From Azospirillum halopraeferens DSM 3675 (GTDB lineage: Bacteria > Pseudomonadota > Alphaproteobacteria > Azospirillales > Azospirillaceae), in assembly GCF_000429625.1 (NCBI RefSeq), contig NZ_AUCF01000041.1, forward strand, positions 1 through 42,107: 42,107 nucleotides of DNA, written 5' to 3'. Within the stretch, counting starts at the first letter, position 1. Each line of letters begins with the position of its first letter. The notes under the pieces are model-generated. The model saw only the letters and a program-made list of their open reading frames with translations, did not search any database and was not told the DNA's origin. The translations under genes were made by a program, and so were the position numbers. Of this stretch, positions 32,057-42,107 are shown piece after piece.

Positions 32057-33139
32057 ATGCGCCAACACCTGATCGCATCGGCGGTGCTGCACGGGGCGCT
32101 GATCGCGCTGGTCGTGCTCGGCCTGCCGCCCAGCGATCGCACCCTTGACATCCCGCCGTCGATCCCGATCGAGATCGTGGACCTGGGCGAGGTGACGCAG
32201 GCGGCGCGGGTGGACCGCGGCGAGCCGCGCCCGCAGCCGCCGCGCCCGGTGGTGCCGGAGAGCAAGCCGGCCCCGCCGCCGCCCGAGCCGGTGGCCGAGG
32301 CCCCGCCGCCGCCCCCGCCGCCGCCCAAGGCGCCGGAGCCGCCCAAGCTCGCCCAGCTTCCGCCGCCGCCGCGCGAGCCGGAGCCGCCGCGCCGCGCACC
32401 CGAGCCGCCACCCCCGCCGCCGCCGCCTCCGACACCGGAACCGTCGCCCGTGCCGACACCGCGGCCGGAGCCGCGCAAGCCCGAGCCGCCCAGGCCCGAG
32501 CCGCCGAAGCCCGAGCCACCGAAGCCGGAGCCTCCCAAACCGGAGCCGCCGAAGCCCGAGCCTGCCAGGCCCGAGCCGCCCAAACCGGAACCGAAGAAGC
32601 CCGAACCGCCGAAGCCGGAACCGAAGAAGCCTGAGCCTGCCAAGCCGGAGCCGAAGAAGCCCGAGCCGAAGAAGCCCGAGGATCCTTTGGCGAGCCTGCT
32701 GGCGAGCGTCGACGACCTGAAGAAGGACCTTCCCAAGCCGTCGTCGCAGCCCGCTCCCGCTCCGGCGCCGTCCGGTGCGAGGGTGGCGGCGGCCGGTCCC
32801 GACAAGCCGTTCCAGCCGTCCGGCCGGGCGATCGACGCCATCCGCGGCCAGGTGAGCAAGAACTGGAACTTCGACCCGGGCCGCCGGGATTCGGCGAGCA
32901 TGGTGGTGGAGATCCGCATCGAGGTGGCGCGCGACCGCACGGTCGTGCGGGCCGAGATCGATCCCCAGTACCTGCCCCGCTACCGCTCCGACGCGGCGTT
33001 CCGTGCCTCCGCCGATGCGGCGGTGCGGGCGATCATGCGGTCCAGCCCGCTCGACCTGCTGCCCGGCGAGTTCACGCCGGATACGTACGACAAGTGGCGC
33101 ACCATCGTGTTCAAGTTCGACCCGAGGGACATGTTCTGA
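32057..33139 (+). CDS. tolA: TolA with a long proline-rich periplasmic linker
   Basis: 360-residue protein spanning the periplasm between the TolQR motor and the Pal/TolB complex. One N-terminal TM segment (~6-24, IASAVLHGALIALVVLG) leads into a region of ~200 residues dominated by proline: poly-Pro runs and a KPEP/KKPEP ladder. A globular C-terminal TonB/TolA-like domain starts about residue 253, with IRGQVSKNWNFDP and VVEIRIEVARDRTV. E. coli TolA uses an Ala/Lys helical linker instead; the Pro-Lys-Glu type resembles TonB linkers and should adopt polyproline II. Identity rests on position and domain order. Confidence 0.93.
   Translation: MRQHLIASAVLHGALIALVVLGLPPSDRTLDIPPSIPIEIVDLGEVTQAARVDRGEPRPQPPRPVVPESKPAPPPPEPVAEAPPPPPPPPKAPEPPKLAQLPPPPREPEPPRRAPEPPPPPPPPPTPEPSPVPTPRPEPRKPEPPRPEPPKPEPPKPEPPKPEPPKPEPARPEPPKPEPKKPEPPKPEPKKPEPAKPEPKKPEPKKPEDPLASLLASVDDLKKDLPKPSSQPAPAPAPSGARVAAAGPDKPFQPSGRAIDAIRGQVSKNWNFDPGRRDSASMVVEIRIEVARDRTVVRAEIDPQYLPRYRSDAAFRASADAAVRAIMRSSPLDLLPGEFTPDTYDKWRTIVFKFDPRDMF
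32465..32680 (+). repeat. KPEP-type tandem repeat in tolA
   Basis: About 72 codons encode 4- to 6-residue units of the type KPEPP, RPEPP and KPEPK, with third-position variation. The array is in frame and could change length by slippage without disrupting the domains on either side. Confidence 0.85.
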
Positions 33140-33141
33140 CC

Positions 33142-34494
33142 ATGAAGACGACATTCAGGCCTCTGCTGCGGCTCGCCGGCGTCGCCGCGGCCCTGCTGCT
33201 CGCCCTCGGCGTGGCGGCACCGCAACCGGCGCGCGCCGAGCTGCGCATCGACATCACCCGCGGCGTGACCGAGCCGTTGCCCATCGCGGTGACGAGCTTC
33301 CACGGCGCCGGCGGGCGGGAGGTGCAGGTCGGGCGCGACATGTCCGGCGTCATCGCCGCCGACCTGGAGCGTTCCGGCCTGTTCCGGCCGGTCAACCCCC
33401 AGGCGTTCCTGCAATCGCCCGAGCAGTTGCAGGCGGGTGAGCCGCGCTATGCCGACTGGCGCGCCATCGGTGCCCAGGCCCTGGTGGCCGGCAGCGTCCA
33501 GACCACAGGCGACGGCCGCATGAAGGTGGACTTCCGCCTGTGGGACGTGGTGGCCGGCCAGTACATGGCGGGCCTGTCCTACACCGCCACCCACGACAGC
33601 TGGCGCCGCATCGCCCACATCATCGCCGACGCCATCTACAAGCGGCTGACCGGCGAGGACGGCTATTTCGACACGCGCATCGTCTACATCGCCGAGTCGG
33701 GTCCCGCCAACGCCCGCCAGAAGCGCCTGGCCATCATGGACCAGGACGGCGAGAACCATCAGTTCCTCACCGACGGCCAAACCCTGGTGCTGACGCCGCG
33801 CTTCTCGCCGACGGCCCAGGAAATCACGTACATGTCGTACTTCAACAAGCGGCCGCGCGTGTACCTGTTCAACATCGACACCGGCAAGCAGGAGGTGCTG
33901 GGCGACTTCCCCGGCATGACCTTCGCACCGCGCTTCTCGCCCGACGGCAACCGCGTCGTCATGAGCATGGCGCAGAACGGCAACACCGACATCTACACGC
34001 TGGACCTGCGCACCCGCCGCCAGACGCAGTTGACCGACAGCCCCGGCATCGACACCGCCCCCAGCTATTCTCCCGATGGCAGCCGCATCGTCTTCGAATC
34101 GGACCGCGGCGGCAGCCAGCAGCTCTACGTCATGGGCGCCGACGGTTCCGGCGTGAAGCGGCTGACCTTCGGCGACGGCCGGTACGGCACGCCGGTGTGG
34201 TCGCCGCGCGGTGACCTCATCGCCTTCACGCGCCAGCGCGGCGGCTCGTTCGCGGTCGGCGTCATCCGGCCCGACGGCACGGGTGAGCGCATCCTGACCG
34301 AGGCCTTCCATGTGGAGGGACCGACCTGGGCCCCCAACGGCCGCGTGCTGATGTACTTCAAGGAGACCCCGTCGGGCGACGGCCGCGGGCGCGTCGCGAA
34401 GCTTCATTCCATTGATGTCACAGGCATTAATGAACGGCGGGTGTCGACGCCGCTGGATGCTTCGGATCCCGCTTGGTCGCCCTTGATTCCCTAA
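33142..34494 (+). CDS. tolB: TolB periplasmic beta-propeller
   Basis: 450-residue exported protein. The signal peptide ends ARA|EL at 32/33. An N-terminal alpha/beta domain (ITRGVTEPLPIAVTSFHGA, AQALVAGSVQTTGDGRMKVD) precedes a six-bladed propeller. Repeated blade motifs of the PRFSPDGNRVVMS, PSYSPDGSRIVFESDRGG and PTWAPNGR type are evident, with the terminal SPLIP. TolB binds Pal and the TolA C-terminal domain. The ATG follows the tolA stop by two bases. Confidence 0.97.
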   Translation: MKTTFRPLLRLAGVAAALLLALGVAAPQPARAELRIDITRGVTEPLPIAVTSFHGAGGREVQVGRDMSGVIAADLERSGLFRPVNPQAFLQSPEQLQAGEPRYADWRAIGAQALVAGSVQTTGDGRMKVDFRLWDVVAGQYMAGLSYTATHDSWRRIAHIIADAIYKRLTGEDGYFDTRIVYIAESGPANARQKRLAIMDQDGENHQFLTDGQTLVLTPRFSPTAQEITYMSYFNKRPRVYLFNIDTGKQEVLGDFPGMTFAPRFSPDGNRVVMSMAQNGNTDIYTLDLRTRRQTQLTDSPGIDTAPSYSPDGSRIVFESDRGGSQQLYVMGADGSGVKRLTFGDGRYGTPVWSPRGDLIAFTRQRGGSFAVGVIRPDGTGERILTEAFHVEGPTWAPNGRVLMYFKETPSGDGRGRVAKLHSIDVTGINERRVSTPLDASDPAWSPLIP

Positions 34495-34657
34495 AGGAGT
34501 AGCACTATTTTCCGCGCCGCGTGACGACGCGGTTACCAAGCTCGGAAGTAAATACGCTGAGCCGTCGGGGTCTGGCGGCGCAGCGCGAGAAAGTCAGCGT
34601 CCAGCGCGAATGTTCTACCGCGAAGCTATCAGTGTTTCGCACAAGGGGGTCCATCAC

Positions 34658-35134
34658 ATGCGTATGAAGTATCTGAGCCTGATCGCCGCCGTCGCCCTCG
34701 TCGCCGCGTGCGAAACCGCGCCGCAGGATTCCGGGGCTGCGACCGGCACCGGCACCGCCCAGACGAGCCAGATCCGTCCGGGCTCGCAGGAGGATCTGGT
34801 CGTCAACGTCGGCGACCGCGTGTTCTTCGGTTTCGACCGCTACGACCTGTCGCCGGAGGCCCGCGCCACCCTGGAGCGCCAGTCCCAGTGGCTGAAGACC
34901 TACCCGAACGTCACCGTGACCGTCGAAGGCCATGCGGACGAGCGCGGCACGCGCGAGTACAACCTGGCGCTCGGTGAGCGTCGCGCCAACTCCGTGAAGA
35001 ACTACATGGTCGCGCAGGGCATCAACCCGGCCCGCGTCAAGACCATCTCCTACGGCAAGGAGCGCCCGGCGGTCCTCGGCTCGAACGAGGCGGCCTGGGC
35101 CCAGAACCGCCGCGGCGTGACCGTCGTCGACTGA
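34658..35134 (+). CDS. pal: Peptidoglycan-associated lipoprotein Pal
   Basis: 158-residue outer-membrane lipoprotein holding the outer membrane to peptidoglycan. The lipobox LVAAC gives lipid-modified C18 after a short signal (MRMKYLSLIAAVALVAAC). A Gly/Thr/Gln-rich linker follows, then the OmpA_C domain from ~46: VFFGFDRYDLSPEAR, GHADERGTREYNLALGERRA with D94 and R109 binding diaminopimelate. AAGGGGG lies eight bases before the ATG at 34658, so this start is preferred. A 163-bp gap from tolB suggests a separate or additional promoter, though I found no clear -35/-10 pair. Confidence 0.97.
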   Translation: MRMKYLSLIAAVALVAACETAPQDSGAATGTGTAQTSQIRPGSQEDLVVNVGDRVFFGFDRYDLSPEARATLERQSQWLKTYPNVTVTVEGHADERGTREYNLALGERRANSVKNYMVAQGINPARVKTISYGKERPAVLGSNEAAWAQNRRGVTVVD

Positions 35135-35166
35135 CGACCGGCCGCGTCCCGACGGGACCGTGTTGC

Positions 35167-35200
35167 AAACGCCGCTCCGGGGCAACCCGGGGCGGCGTTT
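35167..35200 (+). terminator. Hairpin terminator after pal
   Basis: AAACGCCGC (35167-35175) and GCGGCGTTT (35192-35200) form the outer stem, with CCGGG/CCCGG pairing inside and a GCAA tetraloop. A strong stem but only TTT follows. It is 33 bp after the pal stop and may attenuate read-through into cpoB. Confidence 0.6.
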
Positions 35201-35341
35201 CGCATGAGAGGGGTGCCGGACCGCACCGCCAAAATGCCGCTTTCCTTCGCGGCGGCGGCGCCATATTTTCGCCCCCGTGGTCGCGCAGGGTCGCCGGCGG
35301 AGCGGTTCGCGCCGGCGGAGCGTGCAGGGGAAACGGTGGTC

Positions 35342-36259
35342 ATGAGATCCGGATCGAAGACGTCGACGTCGTTTGCCGCGCTGCTGCTGGGCGGCCTTCT
35401 GCTGGCCGCGCCCGCGTCGGCTCAGGACTCGGACTCCCTTGCCCACCGGTTGGACCGGCTGGAGGCCGGCGTCGCCGCGGCGGGCGTGCGGATGGAGGTG
35501 GCACAGGCTTTCGATGTGGCGCAGGGCGGTGCCGCCATTCCGCCGTCGCTGGCCGCCGATTTCGAGATCCGCCTGCAGCGCCTGGAGCGCGCCCTGTCGG
35601 AACTGACCGGCAAGTATGAAGAGGCGACCTACCAGCTCTCCCAGCTCCGGGACCGGCTGGACCGCATGAACGGCGACATCGACTTCCGCCTGCAGCAGAT
35701 CGAAAGCGGCCGTGGCGGTTCGTCGGGTGGCGGCGCCGGCGCCGCTCCGGCGCCCGCAGCACCCCCGGCCGCGGCTGCTCCCGCGTCGCCTCCCGCTGCG
35801 GGGGGACCGCCGCCGGGGCAGAAGCCGGCCGGCCCGCAGGTGGCCCAGACCCAATCCCTGCCCGCCAACGCCGACCCGGTGCGGCAGTACGAGCACGCCT
35901 TCGAACTGCTTCGCCAGTCCGAATACGCCAAGGCGGAGGCCGCCTTCACCCAGTTCCTGGCGAAGAACAAGTCCCACCAGTACGCCGCCAACGCCCAATA
36001 CTGGCTGGGCGAAACCTATTACGTGCGCGACAAGCATGCGGAAGCGGCCGTCGCCTTCGCCGAGGCGTTCCAGAAGTACCCGAAGTCGAGCAAGGCTCCC
36101 GACAGCCTTCTCAAGCTGGGCATGTCGCTGACGAAGCTGAACAAGAAGCAGGAGGCGTGCACCGCCTTCACCCAGCTCGTCACCCGATTCCCGGAGGCGG
36201 CGGCCAGCGTCAAGCGCCGCGCCGACCAGGAGCGCAAGAAGCTCAACTGTCCGGGCTGA
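35342..36259 (+). CDS. cpoB: Cell division coordinator CpoB (YbgF)
   Basis: 305-residue periplasmic protein coupling peptidoglycan synthesis to Tol-driven outer-membrane constriction. The signal peptide ends ASA|QD at 27. A coiled coil spans ~75-122 (LQRLERALSELTGKYEEA). A Pro/Ala/Gly-rich linker follows at ~123-175, and three TPR-like repeats fill ~179-300 (YEHAFELLRQSEYAKAEAAF, AQYWLGETYYVRDKHAEAAV, SLLKLGMSLTKLNKKQEACT). It lies 207 bp after pal with a hairpin in between. tilS follows 7 bp later. Confidence 0.94.
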   Translation: MRSGSKTSTSFAALLLGGLLLAAPASAQDSDSLAHRLDRLEAGVAAAGVRMEVAQAFDVAQGGAAIPPSLAADFEIRLQRLERALSELTGKYEEATYQLSQLRDRLDRMNGDIDFRLQQIESGRGGSSGGGAGAAPAPAAPPAAAAPASPPAAGGPPPGQKPAGPQVAQTQSLPANADPVRQYEHAFELLRQSEYAKAEAAFTQFLAKNKSHQYAANAQYWLGETYYVRDKHAEAAVAFAEAFQKYPKSSKAPDSLLKLGMSLTKLNKKQEACTAFTQLVTRFPEAAASVKRRADQERKKLNCPG

Positions 36260-36266
36260 TCGCGGC

Positions 36267-37616
36267 GTGAACGCCGCAGCGCCGACGGTTTCCCCCCTCT
36301 CCGACGCCGGGTTCGCCGACCGGCTCGCCCGGATCGGCGGCTTCGAGGCGCGGCCGCGCCTTGCCGTCGGCGTCTCCGGCGGCGCCGACAGTCTGGCCCT
36401 GACGGTGCTCGCCCAGCGCTGGGCAGCGGCGCGCGGCGGCGCCGTGCTGGCGCTGACCGTCGACCACGGCCTGCGCGCCGGGTCAGCGGAGGAGGCCGTT
36501 CGGGTCGCCGGCTGGATGGCGGCGCATGGCATTGCCCACGCCACCCTGCGCTGGCAGGGCGGCAAGCCCGCCGCGGGCATCCAGGACGCCGCCCGGACGG
36601 CGCGGCGGCGCCTGCTGACCGAGCGCTGCCGGGATGAGGGCATCCTGCACCTGCTGCTGGCCCACCACCGGGACGACCAGGCCGAAACGGTGCTGCTGCG
36701 CCTGTCGCGCGGCAGCGGCATCGACGGTCTGGCCGGCATGGCGCCGCTGCGCTGGGAGGGGCCGGTGCGCGTGGTGCGCCCGCTGCTGGACGTGCCCCGG
36801 ACGTCCCTGGAGGCCACATGCCGGGCGTTCGGCCAGCCCTGGATCGAGGATCCGTCCAACCGCTCCGCGGCCTATGCGCGGGGCCGTCTGCGCGCCGTTG
36901 CCCCGCTGCTGTCGGCGGAGGGGCTGAGCGCCGATCGGTTGTGCGACACCGCCCGCCGCGCCGCCCGCGCCCGCCGGGCGCTGGAGGAGGCGACGGCCGT
37001 GCTGCTCGCCGATGCGGCGGAGGTGTTCCCGGAAGGCTGGCTGCGCCTCGATACCGCCACCCTGGCCGCGGCACCGGACGAGGTGGGGTTGCGCGCGCTC
37101 TCCGCCGCCGTCGCCTGTGTCGGCGGCGCTCCGTACCCGCCCCGCGCCGAACGGCTGGAACGGCTGTACGCGGAGATCGCCGGCGGCCTTCCCGCCGGGC
37201 GCACCCTGGCCGGCTGCATCGTCCTGTCCCACCGTGGAAAAACTGTGATCGCCCGGGAGCCGCGGGCCACGGCGGGGGCCGTTCCGGCACGGCCGGGGGA
37301 GGTCGTCCTGTGGGATGACCGCTTCCGCGTCGTCCTGTCGCCCGACGCGCCGCCGGGGCTGACGGTGGCGTGCTCCGGTACCGCCGGGTGGCGGGCTGCG
37401 CGGGCTCTCCGGCCGGAGGTGGAGCGTCTTGCCCTGCCGGGTGCCGTGCGGGTCACGCTACCCGCTCTGTGGGACGCCGAAGGGGTGGTGGCGGTCCCGT
37501 CGGTAGGGGTTCGCCGCGGTCCGTTGAACTGGACCGCACACGTAGCGTTCACTCCGCGGATGCCCCTGGGAGGGCCAGCTTTTCCGGTTGTTAAAGACGG
37601 GTCCGGCATTATCTAA
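36267..37616 (+). CDS. tilS: tRNA(Ile)-lysidine synthetase
   Basis: 449-residue enzyme adding lysine to C34 of tRNA-Ile (CAU) so that it reads AUA. The N-terminal PP-loop ATP pyrophosphatase domain has GVSGGADSLALTVLA (SGGADS 37-42), VDHGLRAGSAEEA, AHHRDDQAETVLLRLSRGSG and RPLLDV. A middle linker and a C-terminal TilS domain follow. GTG start at 36267, 8 bases after the cpoB stop codon. The gene-dense arrangement tilS-ftsH is shared with many alphaproteobacteria. Length is typical. Confidence 0.95.
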   Translation: MNAAAPTVSPLSDAGFADRLARIGGFEARPRLAVGVSGGADSLALTVLAQRWAAARGGAVLALTVDHGLRAGSAEEAVRVAGWMAAHGIAHATLRWQGGKPAAGIQDAARTARRRLLTERCRDEGILHLLLAHHRDDQAETVLLRLSRGSGIDGLAGMAPLRWEGPVRVVRPLLDVPRTSLEATCRAFGQPWIEDPSNRSAAYARGRLRAVAPLLSAEGLSADRLCDTARRAARARRALEEATAVLLADAAEVFPEGWLRLDTATLAAAPDEVGLRALSAAVACVGGAPYPPRAERLERLYAEIAGGLPAGRTLAGCIVLSHRGKTVIAREPRATAGAVPARPGEVVLWDDRFRVVLSPDAPPGLTVACSGTAGWRAARALRPEVERLALPGAVRVTLPALWDAEGVVAVPSVGVRRGPLNWTAHVAFTPRMPLGGPAFPVVKDGSGII

Positions 37617-37617
37617 T
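37588..37617 (+). promoter_or_regulatory. Candidate promoter for ftsH in the tilS 3' end
   Basis: TTGTTA (37588-37593), an 18-base spacer and TCTAAT (37612-37617) match sigma-70 boxes fairly well and overlap the end of tilS. This would give ftsH a ~75-nt leader. Motif only. Confidence 0.4.
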
Positions 37618-37700
37618 CTCGTGGACGTGCCCGTGGGATTGGGGGTGGGCCTCCGGGTCCGAAATCCGATCGGAGCAGGGTTCGCAGAAAGGCGTGTAAC

Positions 37701-39647
<1,947 letters not shown>

Positions 39648-39675
39648 CGGGCGAACGCCTACTGATACCATCCGG

Positions 39676-39710
39676 ACCGGCGCCCCTTCGCGGGGGCGCC
39701 GGTTTTTTTT
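39676..39710 (+). terminator. Strong intrinsic terminator of ftsH
   Basis: ACCGGCGCCCC and GGGGCGCCGGT stems (39676-39703) around a short TTCG-type loop, followed by eight T residues to 39710. This is the clearest terminator in the window. It begins 28 bp after the ftsH stop. Confidence 0.95.
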
Positions 39711-39722
39711 GGGGGGAAGCGA

Positions 39723-40292
39723 TCAGCGGATGGAGGCGTCCGGGGCTGGGGGCGGGGTGCCGGTGGCGCTGCGGGTCAGGGCGGTCATGGTGGCCCGGAC
39801 CCGGTCGTGATGGGCGTGAAGGTCGGGCAGGGTGGTGCGGGCGTAGCGCCGCACCCGGTCGTCGTCGGCACCGTCCGCCTTCGCTTCGTACAGCTTGATC
39901 GCGGCGGCATGGATCTCGTCCTGGAAATCCATGAAGCGGCGGTCGAAGCGGTCGCCGTCCTGTTCCGCCAGCGCCTCCAGGCGCCCCCGGGTGACGCGGT
40001 CCACCTCATCGGGCAGGGTGGCGCCCGCATCGGCCGCCAGGGTCTGCAAGTCGTCTATGGCCCTGGCGTGCGTGTCGGCAAGGGCGCGCCCGAACGTTCG
40101 GACACGCTCGTCCGCCGCCCGGTCCTGCGCCATCTTCCCGCTGCGGATGCCGGTCATGTGAAGGACCGCGGCTTCTCTCAGGAAGTTGCGATCCTGGAGC
40201 GCGAGGTTGCCCCCTGATGCATCCCCCGGCCGAGCGAGAACCGGTCCGGCGATCAGTGCCACGGCGCAGGCCGCGGCAAGGAGTCGGCGCAT
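39723..40292 (-). CDS. DUF4142 exported protein
   Basis: 189-residue protein with an N-terminal signal peptide (MRRLLAAACAVALIAGPVLA, cleavage about 20) and a mature DUF4142 helical bundle. Segments LQDRNFLREAAVLHMTGIRSG, VRTFGRALADTHARAIDDLQ (19-20 residue stretches as listed) and DEIHAAAIKLYEAKADGADD are typical. The family is ferritin-like in predicted fold and of unknown periplasmic role. It points toward the ftsH terminator and is not in an operon with neighbours. Confidence 0.88.
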   Translation of the reverse strand: MRRLLAAACAVALIAGPVLARPGDASGGNLALQDRNFLREAAVLHMTGIRSGKMAQDRAADERVRTFGRALADTHARAIDDLQTLAADAGATLPDEVDRVTRGRLEALAEQDGDRFDRRFMDFQDEIHAAAIKLYEAKADGADDDRVRRYARTTLPDLHAHHDRVRATMTALTRSATGTPPPAPDASIR

Positions 40293-40367
40293 GAAGACGC
40301 TCCGTTGGCAGTGCGGTATCTGCCAGCGCGAACAGCATTCGCCGGGGCTTGTTCCCGAACGACGAAG

Positions 40368-40392
40368 CCCGCCGCGGCCGTGCCGCGGCGGG
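40368..40392 (-). terminator. Terminator of the etfA-hbd operon
   Basis: CCCGCCGCGGC and GCCGCGGCGGG arms around a CGT loop, located 33 bp beyond the 3-hydroxybutyryl-CoA dehydrogenase stop on the minus strand. Only a CTTCG tail follows, so T-run support is weak. Confidence 0.65.
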
Positions 40393-40424
40393 TTCCGAAG
40401 AGGTCCGTCGGTGGTCCGCTCCGC

Positions 40425-41303
40425 TCAGCGGGTGGGGACAGGCGGGTTCTTGGAATAGTCGTAAAAGCCGCGGCCCGCCTTGCGGCCGACCCAGCCGGCT
40501 TCGACGTACTTCACCAGCAGCGGGCAGGGGCGGTACTTGGAGTCGGCCAGACCCTCGTAGAGCACCTGCATGACGGCCAGGCAGGTGTCGAGGCCGATGA
40601 AGTCCGCCAGTTCCAGCGGGCCCATCGGGTGATTGGCCCCCAGCTTCAGCGCGGTGTCGATGGCCTCCACGCCGCCCACGCCCTCATACAGGGTGTAGAC
40701 CGCTTCGTTGATCATCGGCAGCAGGATGCGGTTGACGATGAAGGCGGGGAAATCCTCGGCGACGGCCGCGGTCTTACCGATCTTCGCCGTCAGCTCACGC
40801 ACCGCGGAGAACGTCTCCTCATCGGTGGCGATGCCGCGGATCAGCTCGACCAGCTGCATCACCGGCACCGGGTTCATGAAGTGCATGCCCATGAACTTGG
40901 CGGGGCGATCGGTCGACGCCGCCAGGCGGGTGATCGAAATCGAGGAGGTGTTGGTGGCGATCAGAGCCTCGGGCTTCAGGTTCGGCACCAGCTTCTTGAA
41001 GATGTCGCGCTTGAGCGACTCGTTCTCGGTCGCTGCTTCGATCACCAGGTCGCAATCGCCGAACAGCGCCATGTCGGTGCCGGTCTTGATGCGATCGAGC
41101 GACGCGGTCTTGTCGGCTTCGCTCATCTTGCCCTTCTGGACCTGCCGGTCCATGTTCTTGGCGATGAGGGAAACCGACTTGGTCAGCACGTCCTCGCTGA
41201 TGTCGTTGAGAACAATGGAGTAGCCGGCCTGGGCGCAGACATGGGCGATACCGCTGCCCATCTGGCCGGCGCCGATGATGCCAATCTTCGTGATCGTGGA
41301 CAT
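40425..41303 (-). CDS. hbd: 3-hydroxybutyryl-CoA dehydrogenase
   Basis: 292-residue NAD(P)-dependent enzyme interconverting 3-hydroxybutyryl-CoA and acetoacetyl-CoA. The Rossmann motif is GIIGAGQMGSGIA (8-20). NTSSISITRLA and the catalytic dyad H141 (GMHFMNPVPVMQLVE) with E153 are present. The C-terminal domain has FIVNRILLPMINEAV and NHPMGPLELADFIGLD. It serves butyrate/PHB or fatty-acid oxidation. It lies 42 bp downstream of etfA, forming the typical etfBA-hbd cluster; PHB metabolism is plausible (inference). Confidence 0.95.
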   Translation of the reverse strand: MSTITKIGIIGAGQMGSGIAHVCAQAGYSIVLNDISEDVLTKSVSLIAKNMDRQVQKGKMSEADKTASLDRIKTGTDMALFGDCDLVIEAATENESLKRDIFKKLVPNLKPEALIATNTSSISITRLAASTDRPAKFMGMHFMNPVPVMQLVELIRGIATDEETFSAVRELTAKIGKTAAVAEDFPAFIVNRILLPMINEAVYTLYEGVGGVEAIDTALKLGANHPMGPLELADFIGLDTCLAVMQVLYEGLADSKYRPCPLLVKYVEAGWVGRKAGRGFYDYSKNPPVPTR

Positions 41304-41345
41304 GGAGCTTTTCCCGCAGATCGTTTGGTGGGTTATTGGCTTTGC

Positions 41346-42107
41346 TTAACGCACCTTGTCCAGGGCTTCCGTCAGCTCCGGCACCGCCTTGAAAAGGTCG
41401 GCGACGAGGCCGTAGTCGGCGATCTGGAAGATGGGCGCTTCCTCATCTTTGTTGATGGCAACGATGACCTTGCTGTCCTTCATGCCGGCCAGGTGCTGGA
41501 TGGCGCCGGAGATGCCCACGGCGATGTACAGCTCCGGCGCCACGATCTTGCCGGTCTGCCCGACCTGATAGTCGTTGGGCACGAACCCCGCGTCCACCGC
41601 GGCCCGGCTCGCCCCCACCGCCGCCCCCAGCGTGTCCGCCAGCGCCTCCAGCAGCGCGAAGTTCTCGCCCGAACCCATACCGCGCCCGCCCGACACCACC
41701 ACGCGCGCCTGCGTCAGCTCCGGCCGCTCCGACGTCGTCAGCTCCTGGCCGACGAAGCGCGCCGTGCCGGCGTCGCCCGTGCCGTCCACCGTCTCGATGG
41801 ACGCCGAACCGCCCTGCGCCGCTGCCGCCTCGAAGGCGGTGGTGCGCACGGTGATCACCTTCACCGGGTCGGACGAGCGCACCGTGGCGATGGCGTTGCC
41901 GGCGTAGATCGGCCGGGTGAAGGTGTCCTCACCCTCCACGCTGAGGATGTCGGAGATGGCCGCCACGTCCAGCAGCGCCGCGGCGCGCGGCAGCAGGTTC
42001 TTGCCGTAGCTGGTGGCGGCGGCCAGCACATGGCCGTAGCCCTCCCCGGCCAGCCGCGCCACCAGGGGCGCCACGGCCTCCGGCAGGCCGTGGGCGTACT
42101 CCGGCGC
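41346..42107 (-). CDS. etfA: Electron transfer flavoprotein alpha subunit, N-terminus beyond window
   Basis: The visible 253 residues cover the FAD-binding C-terminal domain and part of the N-terminal domain. The family signature VVVSGGRGMGSGENFALLE, GASRAAVDAGFVPNDYQVGQ and APELYIAVGISGAIQHLAG are clear. The N-terminal end runs into the window edge (APEYAHGLPE... in frame), so the start is missing. EtfAB carries electrons from acyl-CoA dehydrogenases to ETF-quinone oxidoreductase. The missing etfB presumably lies just upstream beyond the window. Confidence 0.97.
   Translation of the reverse strand, partial: APEYAHGLPEAVAPLVARLAGEGYGHVLAAATSYGKNLLPRAAALLDVAAISDILSVEGEDTFTRPIYAGNAIATVRSSDPVKVITVRTTAFEAAAAQGGSASIETVDGTGDAGTARFVGQELTTSERPELTQARVVVSGGRGMGSGENFALLEALADTLGAAVGASRAAVDAGFVPNDYQVGQTGKIVAPELYIAVGISGAIQHLAGMKDSKVIVAINKDEEAPIFQIADYGLVADLFKAVPELTEALDKVR

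Noticed and set aside
34505..36859. Minus-strand open frame over pal, cpoB and tilS
   Set aside because: Covers three supported genes and has no family features.

Overview
The window is about 42 kb of very GC-rich, gene-dense chromosomal DNA with bacterial gene organisation. The gene order yebC-ruvCAB-ybgC-tolQRAB-pal-cpoB-tilS-ftsH, an RNase E ending in a GWW peptide, an HWE-type histidine kinase, a 6S RNA between zapA and the 5-formyl-THF cyclo-ligase gene, and a MarR/OmpR/EnvZ-like cluster all point to an alphaproteobacterium. The best guess, by inference from protein style and synteny and not from any search, is Rhodospirillales, close to Azospirillum. I see no IS element, prophage, CRISPR array, tRNA or rRNA. 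This is mostly core chromosome with a few small accessory islands.

Layout. 1-6138: the 3'-truncated rpe and an orphan acyl carrier protein on the minus strand; a Pat-like CoA-binding/GNAT protein with a collapsed ATP-grasp domain; a hemerythrin; a patatin-like protein with an unusual nucleophile elbow; and a Bcr/CflA-type exporter. 6155-9885 (minus): marR, then an OmpR-type regulator, an EnvZ-type kinase and an L-lactate dehydrogenase, with a 119-bp nested palindromic repeat between marR and the regulator. 10005-15014: ilvE, a three-copy hairpin repeat, RNase E with a long leader, and an unrecognised conserved-looking small protein. 15082-18047: a three-gene MacAB/Lol-like export operon. 18151-20887: orphan HicB, a secreted CAP-domain protein, a cysteine-free Crp/Fnr regulator and an HWE kinase.

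21081-24152 (minus): tkt and gap, a central carbon pair with a strong terminator. 24422-27123: DUF4164 protein, zapA, 6S RNA, 5-formyl-THF cyclo-ligase, YmdB-like phosphodiesterase and a DUF29 protein. 27334-39647: a long plus-strand block with YebC, the complete RuvABC Holliday-junction resolvasome, the complete Tol-Pal envelope-constriction system (YbgC, TolQ, TolR, TolA, TolB, Pal, CpoB), tRNA-Ile lysidine synthetase and FtsH. 39723-42107 (minus): a DUF4142 protein, then the fatty-acid/PHB-type pair 3-hydroxybutyryl-CoA dehydrogenase and EtfA, the latter cut by the window end.

No clearly new multi-gene system stands out. The most unusual items are the ATP-grasp-deleted Pat-like protein, the nested palindrome at 9241-9359, the 33-bp hairpin tandem at 10927-11025, the degenerate patatin, the 17-bp perfect operator-like palindrome at 20958-20974, and the internally repeated RNase E tail.
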